DNA of 64,000 nucleotides from Phyllostachys edulis (lineage: Eukaryota; Streptophyta; Magnoliopsida; Poales; Poaceae), in NCBI GenBank assembly GCA_036346405.1, contig CM070548.1, forward strand, positions 51,676,279 to 51,740,278, in the 5' to 3' direction. The position numbers and the translations under genes were made by a program. Under the pieces are notes generated by a model. The model was not told the origin of the DNA. It was given only the letters and a program-made list of their open reading frames with translations, and did no database searches. Below, piece by piece: positions 37,748-50,000 of this stretch (positions are counted from its first letter, which is position 1; each line of letters begins with the position of its first letter).

Positions 37748-38214
37748 CCTGCCCCATACGGCGTACGGGACGCGCTATTCACTGCGCGGCCATTCCACAC
37801 ATGTTCCTAGGCCCCGAGAGCGAGGGGCAGAAGTGGAAACACCGGCGCTCGGTTGGCAACTCGGCGTGGGCGGACGGCGACACCTGTTGCCTCGCGCGGC
37901 CTTCATTTCTCACCAAACCCGCCCTGGGTAGTAAGTAACGCGTCCAGCCGGAGGCGCGGGGGGATTCAAAGCCTTCCGCTTCTACGCCCCGCCTCGGATC
38001 GGACGGCGGGGGGTTCGCCTCCCGGCGCCTTCGGTTCCCGATTGGTGGGTGTGCGAATCTTGGAGCCCACGGGTTGCGCAGCGCGTCCCATTTACGGCTG
38101 GTGCTAGCGCTGCGACGCGACTGCAGCAGTGGCGTGCGTGACCGTGTGCTGTGCCGAGGGGTGATACCATACGAATCTCCCGCTTTTAGTAACTGCCAGC
38201 AGAGGGAACGGTGG

Positions 38215-38579
38215 GAACTTTTTTATTAAATAACCTTCGACGCACTTTATTTTTAAAAATAACCTCTTTAGTCACGCCACCACCCATAGCGTGATCAAAC
38301 AACACTATCACACTAGAGCAAACTCTTGTCACGTCATAGAATAAGTCCGCAAAAAAACCTCTTTGGTCACGCCACCACCCATGGCGTGACAAAATAACAC
38401 TATCACGCCACCATCCATGGCGTGACAAGAGTTTGCCCTAGCGGGTGGTGACGTGACAGTGTTGTTTGGTCACGCCATGGATGGTGGCATGATCAAAGGG
38501 GTTATTTTTAAAAATCAAGTGCGCTGGAGGTTAATTTTAAAATAAAAGTTAAAAAAAGATTATTTAATAAAAAGAATTC
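38215..38579. mobile_element. Mutator-type fold-back MITE upstream of the demethylase promoter
   Basis: 365 bases with inverted ends GAACTTTTTTATTAAATAA and (reverse complement) GAATTCTTTTTATTAAATAA, and a perfect 9-bp duplication GAACGGTGG (38206-38214, 38580-38588). The interior repeats the near-palindrome TCACGCCACC-CCATGGCGTGA several times in both directions. Confidence 0.88.
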
Positions 38580-38588
38580 GAACGGTGG

Positions 38589-40512
38589 TGACATGGAGTA
38601 GTTTTATCGATTTTTTAAGGTACAGAGCGGCTCGGCACTGACGGTCAACCCATATAAAAGCGACCCGCGGATGTCGAACCTCCCGCCTATATTTCGGTTT
38701 GTGTCATAGCTCAGTGGTCGTCCTCTACAACATTTCAAGCTACTTTGCACTTTTTTTTACTTCTTATTTCTTTGCACTTTTTTTTACTTCTTCGCTGCTA
38801 CACTTTAAGACCAAAGATTATATGAGCTTTGTGGCAACTTTGCTAATATTAGCAAGAGCTTTCCAAATACTCTATTACACTAAAATATCAATATTTTATC
38901 TTTATGAATAGTTACCTAAATTAGCCACGCCTCTTTGTTGGCAATTAAAACTTGTAAAATTGTCTCCACAACACATTTTTTTATTTCTCGTTCACACACT
39001 AATATACAAAAGGAAAAGTTCAAATTGAAGCTATGTTTCGCATGATTTTGGCTAGCAGATCTGTTGCATCCTAACCATCCATTGATCATATGGGAGGACC
39101 GCATTTCAAAGTCGGTGCATTCCCTCCCAATACACCATGTATTTAATACATATTACAAATATTTAGAGACTAATTGTTGCATTACCTATGTTTTATGCAT
39201 GTGCCATAATTTTATGATAGCCTTCCTAATTTAACTAGTACCACCACAACCTAGTGTATGCCCATACTATGGTCATCCGCTGCTAACTGAAGTGGCATAC
39301 GCCCACTTCCTCATCGTCGAAAGATGTCCATCCCCTACCACCCGATGACCTCCGCATCTTCCGGTGTCGATATTCTACAAACTTTCAACCCAAAAAAGAC
39401 GGCACATTTCAACTTGAATTAAGAAACTTCCACCCTCGAAATTGGAGCTTTCTGCTGAAAAATTCTCACTTTCATGTTGAATTCAAAACTTCCACTTCTG
39501 CATTTGCAACTTTTAACTCAAAAGTTCTCCCACATTCAAGTTGAATTCAAAACTTCACATCCAAAATTGCAACTTTGAACTCAAAAGTTACCGTACCTTC
39601 TACTCGGTATCTCAAACTTTCAACTCAAACAACAACTCAAAATCGAGCTTTCACCTTGAAAAACCAAAAAAAAACTTTCAAAAATCGAAGTAATATCAAG
39701 GAGGTGGCAGATTCACATGAGGGGCAACCACCGCAATGATGGACTTGGGATTTCTCGGATGGGTGTTCAAAGTTAACAAATAATGTTCAATGGAAAAAGA
39801 AAGTGTTCACAACAACAAAAGTCAAAGTACAAATTGTTCATATTAGAGACAACATCTCAAATTAATTTAGAGAAATTATAAAATAATAACAAATATTCTG
39901 TCAACACTAGATTTTGCTACAGGAAGGATCAACACCAATTTAAAAAGCTTGTAGACAAGCCTATAATTGAGGTTCTTCTTTGTTTAACAAGCATAACGGA
40001 AAAGCTCAACAAGATGTTTCACTTCTCTAAACCTTTGATCTCTACGCATATCATCATATCAAGTCTGCAGACTTCTTGTTCATTGTGATGGCTCTAAAAT
40101 CGAAATTGCACAATTCACAAAAACAATATTGGTAAGAAACGGATCTACTAATTAATTTTGGATTTGGCCTTTTCGGTTTATGAACTAAGGTAGCTGACCT
40201 GGTGCTTTGTTGTGGACAAATGCCACCGTAGCGTTGCTCTCTTGACTGTGTGCTTACTCTTGACTGCGCTCCTCAACCTGCTCTGCCTTTGTGCCATTGA
40301 ATCCTGTGCGGCGTGCATTGTCAAGTGAGAATATGAGAGAGTTAGAGACGAGATATAGGGTTTGAGGGTCAGAATGGACTATTGGGCCTATTTGAGGAGG
40401 CGGCAAAATCAAATGGGCTATTGAGCCTTATTTGAGTGTTAATTGTGGAGGGGGAGGTGTTGAGTGGGCTTAAATAATTTTGGGGGTGCAAATATGAAGT
40501 ACTTGGTCTAAG
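38589..40512. other. Intergenic DNA without a recognised gene
   Basis: AT-rich. 39370-39700 has loose repeats of a CAACTTGAATTCAAAACTT type. A TATAAAAG near 38652 on the plus strand is not followed by a convincing ORF. Confidence 0.4.
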
Positions 40513-40876
<364 letters not shown>

Positions 40877-42400
40877 CGCGTGTTGAATAGCTATTCTGCT
40901 CATGGGCCACATCCTGGGCCACGCTACACACAGCGCGCCAACCCACAATCCCCCCACGCGACGCACCAGCACCTGCACCTCCCGTATGTGATCGATGGTA
41001 AAACACACGTGCGCACATTAAGATCGGCGGTAAATGTCTTGGTATTGCCTAATCTAAAAGTAAAACAAAATATCAAAACTATTGTCGGTGAAATTGACAG
41101 TAAAAAGAAGATCGCACATCACCTAAATCGGAAGTACAGAACTGTTACTCCCAGAATCGACAGTAAAACCAAAGAATCACTAGTGCGATGGTGACAAACC
41201 TACCGGCAGACTCACGTGTACCCAACCTAATTTTACTACTAACTCACTTATTGTTTACTGTCCTCTCGCCTGTTTACTGCGTGCAATGAGGTTTACTGTT
41301 TTTTCCTGGCTGAAATATTCTAAGTGCTTTAATTTTTACTGATGTGGATATGTATCTAATTACTGAACCTATTGACTAGTTTTACTTCACAGCAGAATGA
41401 GTTTTACTATAATACAAACTTATCGATATGACCACTCAATCCCCATTCGTTCGGACAAAAAAATGCTCCTGCATGTCCTCCCGCGGTGCCAAGCAATTAA
41501 AAAAAGGTGAGCGATCTCATGCATCCCACTAAACGCGCTTTCCGTAACCAATCATAAGATCTGCCCCCATCTCCCCCTCCCCATGTTCGCCTAGTCATTA
41601 TCACTTCTCCTACCCTGCCACCCCCTCCCTAGTGATCCCTTCCGACGACAATGACTACTGGACGTCCACCCCGCAGGCATGGAGGAACCCAGCTCGGCGG
41701 TGCTCGTTCTTCGTCTCCAATGTCAATCAGATCTTCCTCCAGCGCCTGCAGATTCCCCCCAACATTTACTAACATGCCCGGCAGAATGACGAACGACCCA
41801 GGTTTCTCTACACAGATGGCTACACCACCAGTAAATGTTGTACCCCTGGTTGTAAGCCCCCAAACAACCGGGATCCTCTCCTCCATGCCTCGATCCTCAT
41901 GCCACCCCCACTGTTTCACTAGCGAGATGAGGACACCCGATGCCGATCGGATGTACACCCATGTATGAGTCAGTAATGTTATTTGTCACCATACAGTAAA
42001 GCAGCTACCACATATCAGTAGAATGAACACAACACAACTGATCGTTGCATTATGTTCTCCGACCAAAAAAAGCAACAGTAAACGATACACTGAAGTCAGT
42101 AATAGACTACGATTATCACATTAAAAAACAAGCAGAAATATAATGTGATTTTTACAGTAAGCGAGTTTGGATATTCAGTAAAACATACAACACGAGACGA
42201 ATAGTGCGCTTTGTTTTTCAGTTAGTAGATGCAACACAGTAGCACACATAGGACAATGCAGTAAATGGTTGCTTGAATGTAAGTAAAAAGACACTGCTAT
42301 TCAGCAAGTATCGTTGTCATCTAACCTTGCGGTGAGACTGTCGTTGGCGTCGTCCTCTTCCGATTTGTCCTGATGAATTAGTTGGCAGCGTGTACCGGAC
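40877..42400. other. 3' flank of the Mutator-type element, rich in CAGTAAA
   Basis: It begins with GCGTGTTGAATAGCTATTCT, which may be a terminal sequence of the FAR1-type element. CAGTAAA and its complement TTTACTG recur many times (41020-41410, 41990-42290). Open frames on both strands at 41629-41968 match no family I know. Confidence 0.4.
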
Positions 42401-42465
42401 CTTCCTCTCCCTCGCCCCCCCCCCCCTCCCTCTCTCCCTCACTTGCCCTTGTCACTCCTACCCCC

Positions 42466-45400
42466 TCACCCTCTGAATGAGGACTTTTTGGATAGCATTG
42501 GGCATGTGGTACTGTTGTGACCTACTTTCAAGCTGCATATGTTGCACGCCCTCATCATCTTCTTCCCCACCGAGGCAGAACTTTGCTCTAGTTCGTCATC
42601 GGCTCGTCTGCAACCCTTGGGCTGTGATAGAGGAGGTGCAGATGGATTGATCATATCGTCGTCCGCTTCATCGGGCTTAGCGGTCTCGTCAGCCACCGGG
42701 CCAATGTTGTTGGGTAGGGTATCAAGCTGCATCCGAAGCGCCTTGAGGACCTCTATGCCTCTATCGTACACAATACTAAATCTTCACCCTGACCTCACCA
42801 CACGTATAGCCTTTGTTAGTAAGTTAGTGTGTCGATACATCTCAGTCGTCCCATCGGGTCCGACCTGCATAAGTTTCTGTCTGTTGTACGACACATCCAC
42901 CCTAGCATTCCTTGTGGCTGGGGATACTCTCGACCTGCAAGTGGGTGAACGCCCGCACCAGGTGCACGTAGAACAGCCCTACGGCAGTAAATTGAAGATG
43001 GATTAACAATAAAATATGTTGTCAAGTAAAAATGATTATATTCACTGGACAGTAAAAGTATAATAGTTGGAATAGTAACTACTAGCCGAGATATAGCAAA
43101 AGTACCTGTGTGCTCCCAGCGTTTGCATTCACAACTGTATGTACATGTTTCCTCTTCGTCCACCACCTTGAAATCGTGCTGTGACCGTGTGAACGTCGCA
43201 GACTGTTTCCTGTGAGACATGAGGAATAGGCCATCTCGGGTTCTGTCGGCCCTTATGCGAAAGGTTGTACTGGAGAAGTATGTCTCCTTGTACTCTTTGA
43301 ACACCGCAAGCGTGTACACCCTGCCCAGCTGCTCCTCGAACAGGAATAGAGTGGCTCTCACTGGTTGGCTCTAAGAGCACGCAAGACAGTATATGTCATG
43401 TAGTAGGCAGATAAATGACATGAAGTAACACTACTATAGAAAAGGTATTCACAGACGGTTCAAAAACATCATCACAGATGGTTTTGTGAGCTGTATGAGT
43501 TTATGGGTCAATGATGATATGAGGTTATCACAGATGGTTTTCAAGCGAAATGCGTGATGCATACTCTTTCTAAGCGGTTATTAGCGAGAACCGTGCGTGA
43601 TAGAACCTATCATAGGCGGTTTGTGGTGAAAACCGTCTATAATAGGAACCTATCACGAGCGGTTTGTGGTGAAGCCGTCGTGATAAGTATATATCACGAC
43701 GGTTTGTGCATTTGGGAAATGTCTGTGATGACTTTTCTCTATAAAGCCACCAAGTAGTGACTGCTTGTGCCTTTAAAACCGGCATCATATATATATTATA
43801 CATATATTGTTCTAAGTCCCTCGGCCACTTTAGAAGTCGTCCACATGACATGAGGAGGATGAGGCAATGACCACGGGCAATTTCATCGAGCCCTACAAGT
43901 TTAAAAATGCAGTGCCGGAGAGCATTAGGACATCATTACCTAATTCAGCGATACATGATGCCACTTCCAAGTCGAGATACTGTGTGTCCATGTCACTTTC
44001 TTAGCATACGGTACTCCGTGAAAGTGACATCATGTAATCAAGTATTGTCTGGCGCTCTGGCATCATGTGCGATGTCTGAAAAATGGATGAGGGACTTAGA
44101 ACAATATATGTATAATATAAATGATATAGAAGAGATTAGGAATGGAATGGTAGGACGTAACGGATGACATCTTGACAAAATGACAAATCAACAATATGTC
44201 ATAATATACATATCACACATTTTATACATCTATTTTGCAAATCATCAATCATACATATCAACAACCCATGGTTCACCAAGCAAGTTTTCACTATCAATAG
44301 CAGACAACACTTGACACTTCTGAATAAGTCATAACTCATAACAATATAACATATCAATAGCCCATACATATCAACAACCCAATAAGTCATAACATATCAA
44401 CAACCCATACATATCAATAGAAGAGACAACACTTGACACTTCTGAATACTTCAATAGCGGACAACACTTACACTTCTGAATTTACTCATTCAGCAATCAG
44501 CACAAGTGCACAATCATTGCATTCATTTCTCTACTTCTCTCTACATGTATGTATTACACATTTACACTTCTCTGCAATGATGCATGCACTTCTCTTCATG
44601 TATGTATGTATTACACATTTAGCATCTGGACTCTGGCTAATGGCCATCACCATCAGCATCAACCAACAACCAGACAACATCAAGAAGACAAGAAGGTGAC
44701 TTATGCATTAGTAGGAGAGTCGGAGAGGTTGGAGGCACGAGGAGGTCAGGAGTAAGCGCAATGGCCGTGCGAGAGGAGGAGGAGGAGGCTGGCGTGGGGA
44801 GGAGGAGCAGGGCGGCGTGGTGAGGAGGACTAGGAGCTTGATCCGTGGCAGAAGGAGGATCTTGATCTGAAGGTCACGGGAGGCTGGCGAGAGGAGGAGG
44901 AGCTCGGTTCACATGAATACCAACAACACAAACCAATAGGTGATAGATCTGTCTTACCTCGACATCGCCGGTGGAGAGGTAGCCGGGGTCGCGCACGCCG
45001 AGGGGAGGAGGAAGAGGGGAAGGCACGCAGCGTCACCGTAGTTGTGGCACAACAGTGACAATACAAAAGGCACTCTTATCATCGGCGACGGGAAGATGGC
45101 GGCGTTGGGGAGGGGAACGGACGAGAGTAAGGCCGCTGGGGAGTGACGAGTTAGCGCAAACCCTAGCGGGCTCCTACTAATAAAAAGACTTATCACAGTC
45201 GGTTCTATTATGAAACCATTAGTGATACTTATCACAGACGGTTCCACAATAGAACCGTCCGTGATATGGTCTCATATCACGAGCGGTTCATTATTAAAAC
45301 CGTCGTGAAGCATCCTGATGGTTGTTTTTAAAACCATCGTGATACTAAATAATATCACGAGCGGTTCTTATTGAGTAAATGCAGTGATATCAATAAACGG

Positions 45401-46320
45401 TTTTCAACATGAGCAAATGCGTGATATTACCTCTTCACGAGCGGTTTTAAGCGCTGACCCGATAACACGAGCGGTGCATAAAACCAAAACCGTCGTGAAT
45501 GCATATATCTGAGCGGGTTTGGGCAACCAAATGCATCATTAAACATCAATATTAGTCTTTTTGTAGTAGTGTAATGACATACATGGGTTAAAGTAAAAGA
45601 AGGAGGGGGTGAGAGACACAGTAGAATAAGACAGTTAACAGTAAATCATGGGAAAAAGTGAAGTAAATGCGTTTGGAAGTCACAATAAACTTGTTTTTTT
45701 GTTTACATGTCGTGGAACAGTGCGTCTCCTGAGCCTCGGAGTGCTTCCTCTTCTACAACAACTATGCATCTTCTGCGCAAATTGGTGGAGCGAAGTCATG
45801 TTATCCTCGAAGTTCTGTTTTAGCATCTTGTTCATACTCTCGCTTCTCTACGTGGATGTCATCCTACCGCAGTACGTACACGTCCTTGAGGTATGCCGCG
45901 ATCCACCTTTCGAGCAGGTCATAGAGGCTAGCAATGGCTTAACTTTGCTCGAGGCGATACTCTCTCACCAGATCCTCCCACACATTCTTGAACTCTCACG
46001 GAGTAAGCGGATGGTTTATGACAGAAACTACACGCTCCTTCAGCCCGTTGTGCTTCGTGTATAGCTTGTTCATGTTCTGCTTGTACTTTTTCAGCATGTG
46101 CCGCCTGCACAACCAGTGCTGCGTGTGGGGGAAGGCATGCGGGATGGCAGCCGCCATGGCAGGGTCCTGATCTGCAGTGTAATAAAACAGTGCGCGATGA
46201 CATCCAGTAGCACCCTCTTGTCATCCTTGCAGTTGCGCTCTATCGAAGAAGAACCTCGGCCATGGTGGGAGGAGGAAGCTCCTCGTCCGGACCATTACTG
46301 ACCTTAGCCACTCTGATACG
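42466..46320 (-). pseudogene. FAR1-type Mutator-like transposase, broken
   Basis: Minus strand. N-terminal side (about 45700-46300): DQDPAMAAAIPHAFPHTQHW and LCRRHMLKKYKQNMNKLYTK, typical of the MULE transposase domain, then ESMNKMLKQNFEDNMTSLHQ. After an intron region that holds the CACTA insertion comes ATLFLFEEQLGRVYTLAVFK, then the SWIM zinc-finger segment YSCECKRWEHTG (near 43110-43140). A short GTAC...TAG intron (about 42977-43108) leads to LFYVHLVRAFTHLQVE, where the usual SWIM Cys is Tyr. The end is a zinc knuckle CNICSLKVGHNSTTCP (near 42490-42540). Several stops (for example in RSG*RFSIVYDRG and after SHKEC) make it inactive. It is related to domesticated FHY3/FAR1 regulators, but repeat context and decay point to a transposon. 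Confidence 0.8.
43430..45571. mobile_element. Non-autonomous CACTA element
   Basis: 2142 bases, beginning CACTACTATAG and ending GTAGTAGTG, flanked by the 3-bp duplication TAA (43427-43429, 45572-45574). Both ends carry arrays of the subterminal motif ATCACAGACGGTTT / ATCACGAGCGGTTT in both orientations (43445-43720 and 45185-45500). No transposase is present. The middle has short repeats (ACACTTGACACTTCTGAAT, 44308-44480) and a GC-rich block (44750-45140). It sits in an intron of the transposase remnant. Confidence 0.9.
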
Positions 46321-46330
46321 ACCGCCATCT

Positions 46331-47066
46331 GTTGAGAGGGAAAGAGGTTAGCAACCCAAAAACCCAACAATTAGAAGCTAACGAAAGGGGCTAACGACTA
46401 GGGAATGGAATATCGCCCTAAGCGAAAGCCAAAACAGCAAGTAATTAAACTTTAAAAGCTCCCAAAAGACTCTAAAAACAGCAAGGAAACTTTAGAAAAT
46501 ACGCTCAACTTCTCTATACAATTATCCCGTATTGAATGAACGAGTAATTGGCTGAGAAGATAAAATTTCAGCAAGCTATTTTGGCTCTAATTCTACTCAA
46601 AAGCAAGGTTAAACCAGCGAAATAATTGTTAGATACTTAGCTAACTAGTATCACATCTTACCCTTTTATTCCCACAAGTTTTAGTTGAATTAACCTCTCA
46701 TTTTCTACCTTAATCACTAGCTCGAGCTTTGCTGTCCTAAAATGCTTGCTTGCTGTCCTAAAACTCCAGATTGGAATTCCAGCTCTAAATACTTCCATTC
46801 TTCACCAAAAGACAGCTAAGACTTCAATTTTAGAACTCTCATAAGTTTCCCAAAACCCATGCTAAACGATAACAACTATCTTTGAAGGAAGGAGAGGTAA
46901 ACAATTTTTAAAACTCAAATTAGAGTAAGATGAGAGAAGAAAGCTAAGATAGGTAAGGAGTAAAACTTGAGAATTACTTAAGCTTTCATAAACTCTTTGA
47001 TGCTTTGAAAATAAGTTTTCCAAAATATCCTAAAGGCGACCAAGCTAGGGTTTCTATGGTCAGTAT
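46331..47066 (-). mobile_element. Leader of a Gypsy element
   Basis: Non-coding sequence following the primer-binding site on the minus strand. Its gag-pol is absent; at about 46320 it meets the FAR1-type transposase remnant, so the element is truncated. Confidence 0.55.
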
Positions 47067-47079
47067 GGCTCTGATACCA
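47067..47079 (-). promoter_or_regulatory. Primer-binding site of the truncated Gypsy element
   Basis: The plus strand reads GGCTCTGATACCA, i.e. TGGTATCAGAGCC on the minus strand, next to the LTR edge. Confidence 0.85.
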
Positions 47080-47084
47080 ACTTT

Positions 47085-50000
47085 GTGAGGACCCCGGTTT
47101 ATTAGGCTTGTAATACTTAGTCATCCATTGACCCTAGCATTACAAACATAATAATCCGTGTCTTCGAGATATGTATACTTCCCAGAATGCAGTATACACA
47201 CCCCTTTACAAAATCATGCATCAATTCCATTCAAGACATAGAACCAAAGCACGACTAGAATAAAAGACATACAACATATAGAGTTATTACAAAAGGGGCC
47301 GACCGGCCAAATACAACAATAAAAGATAACACAGCGGAAGCAACATGCCATAAGATGGCGATAAACAAAAGAGAGCCACAAGTTTTGCCTTTAGCCCACA
47401 AGGCAACCAACCAAGACGCCTAGCTCGATTCCCAACCCATGCACATCTCACAAAAGTAGAGCCCTTTGGACCCTACCTCCTCTGCAACAAAGTTATTAAG
47501 CAAAGCAAATGAGTACAAAATGTACTTCATAAGGCGGCGTGTAGTATAACAGAACTATAGTTTAACTACATGCAAGCTTTATTTAGTGGATGAGGCTTTG
47601 GACTTATTTAAGCATAAAGCAAGTTTTCATTTGCAATATATAAATGGATTCCAAAGCAATTTTGCAATTCATTTTAAATTTGCAAGTATCAACGAGACAA
47701 GTAACATAGTAATAATAGACAACAACAATCCTGGAAGTGACTAACCCAATAGCCACCACAATAGTATGAACATCCATTCATACCAACCCATCAAGTTTTA
47801 ATTAAATGTTGTAGTCTAGTTCTTGCACGACCTTACCAAGCATGTCCATAACCTGGGGCGAGGCTATTGAATAGTTTTAACCTGCGAGGGGTGTACCAAT
47901 GTACCCACACGCTGGACCGCCTTTTAGCCAAGCTATTTAGCACACTTCCTTTGGTATCTTTCAAGCGGCTAAATCCTACTAGGCATTTCCAATGAATGAT
48001 GCTAGTTAAGAGTCGCGATAACTTTGGAAGGTAGGAGACACTGCCCGGCATGACAAGCTGCAGTGCTCTTTTCATATAAAAGCAGTTTTACTCACTGCGA
48101 CCCACAACTAACACCTCCCAAAGTACTTAGCCAAGAGGGGTTCCCAATACCCTCGTGTGGTTAGCACGTATAAGCGCTTGGCTTAGTGACACAAGTAACT
48201 CGGTCCTTGGGGACCTGGGCACCATTCCATTCACACCCAACATACCACACCAACATCCATTGTGCCCAAGTCAATAACAGTCTTGTTTTCAGTTTTATTT
48301 TATTTGTTTAACAAAGCACAAGATGGACATAATGGAATAATAATTTTAGTGTGATCAAGGTCATCGACATAACGTCGACAACCGCCCATTTCTACCGTTA
48401 TCTAAGCATTTCTAAGCATTATCAACGTAAACTACTAAGTGATAAGAGTCCATCCATCGAACTCTATATCACAGCAAGATAATCCTAGGCTTAGTAGTAG
48501 AGAATGAACATTTTACCTACAGGAGATGCATCTATAGGCTCAACTAATCGATAATTTAACACAAAGTAGCAATGCATACATATAAGTGAAACCAAGTATT
48601 GAACTTTAAAGTAATGGGACATCAATGGGATATGATCAAACTGCTTGCCTTGCTGTGGCTGGTCACTATGCTGCAGAGAATCACTCACGGGATCAACCCA
48701 CTCGTCGGCACCTAAACGAAAAGGCGAAAAGAAACGATAAGAACGACGAAAACCACAAGGACAGCACAGCAAACAAACTCCAATTGCTCTGAAATTTCTA
48801 CAGCAGCAAGAGGATGATTTTTAGGGAATTTAGCAATAAGAACCAATTGATTTGGATTCTTAATGCAAAAGATATGAGGAAAACAATTCTGCTCAGCCCT
48901 AAAAATACCAAACTGCTACTATTCACTAATTTAATTATTTGGCAACATTTTCAGGAAAAGTGGTGATACTGAGATTTTTACAGTAGAACAAGCACCTTAT
49001 GAGATGAATAACACAATTGAGTTCACCTCATTTGGAGCTATTTTGCATTTTCTATAATCTTTCAAAGACAAGAACTTGAACAAAATTATAATGTACAAGT
49101 AAACTTTTTGGAAACAATAACTTGATCAAAACAAATTTTACAGTAAAGTTCATTAGTAGAGGAAACCAACAAAGTTGGTTTCACTCAAAAATAGTTTACA
49201 GAGAAATAGTTATGTAATTTACAAGTTAGATGGATTTTTAAAATAGCAATTAAGGCCTACACATGATTAAAGTTATTTCTGGAATTTTCTGAAGCTGTAA
49301 TAAGGTTAAAACCATTTTTATATTAAGGTTTAGTCTAAAACATAATTATTAGAATTTATTTCAACTGAAAGTGAATTTTTATGAATTAGTTATGCAGTTT
49401 TGAATTTTTCTGAAATTTTTAATACATTAATTAAAATTGAAAAGGAGAAAACTTATTTTCACATTTTCCTGGAGTTAAACTAAGCTGGAAAACATTTTTA
49501 CATTAAAGTTTACATGGAAACAGAATTACCAAAAGTGGAATCAACAGAAAATGATTTATTATGAAATAGTTATTCCATTTCAAAGTTTATTGCATTTTTC
49601 AGTTGTAAAATAAACCTACCGGGAATTAATAAAGCCTTTACCGCAAAGAAATGGCGTGGCACAACCTGGGCCATTGATCTCCCATCCTACGGCCCACGCG
49701 CAGCACACGCACAGCACAAAGCTCACGGTCCGATCGGCCCAACGCACTAGAGCCGTCAGATCTAGATCCCACGGTCCCTGGGGTGGTCCGAACGGCGCAA
49801 CGATTCTCCGCCGTCAGATCTAGATCCACGGCCCACAGGAGTGGTCCGAACTTCACTTGAACGTGGGCCTTTGATCTCACGATGGAGGGCTGAGATTGAA
49901 GGGGCATTCGGCGTGGTCCGAACGTCTCTTCGATCTCAGCCGCAGATCTAAATTTGGACGGTTGATATCGATTGACCCAAACGGCCCGTGCACAGTGAAT

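Noticed and set aside
37282..37800. 172-residue ORF upstream of the demethylase gene
   Set aside because: It overlaps the inferred promoter and non-coding first exon; its composition reflects CTCC repeats.
47065..47080. tRNA-like sequence
   Set aside because: It is only the primer-binding site complementary to initiator-Met tRNA; no tRNA fold follows. The same holds for 20476 and 60571.
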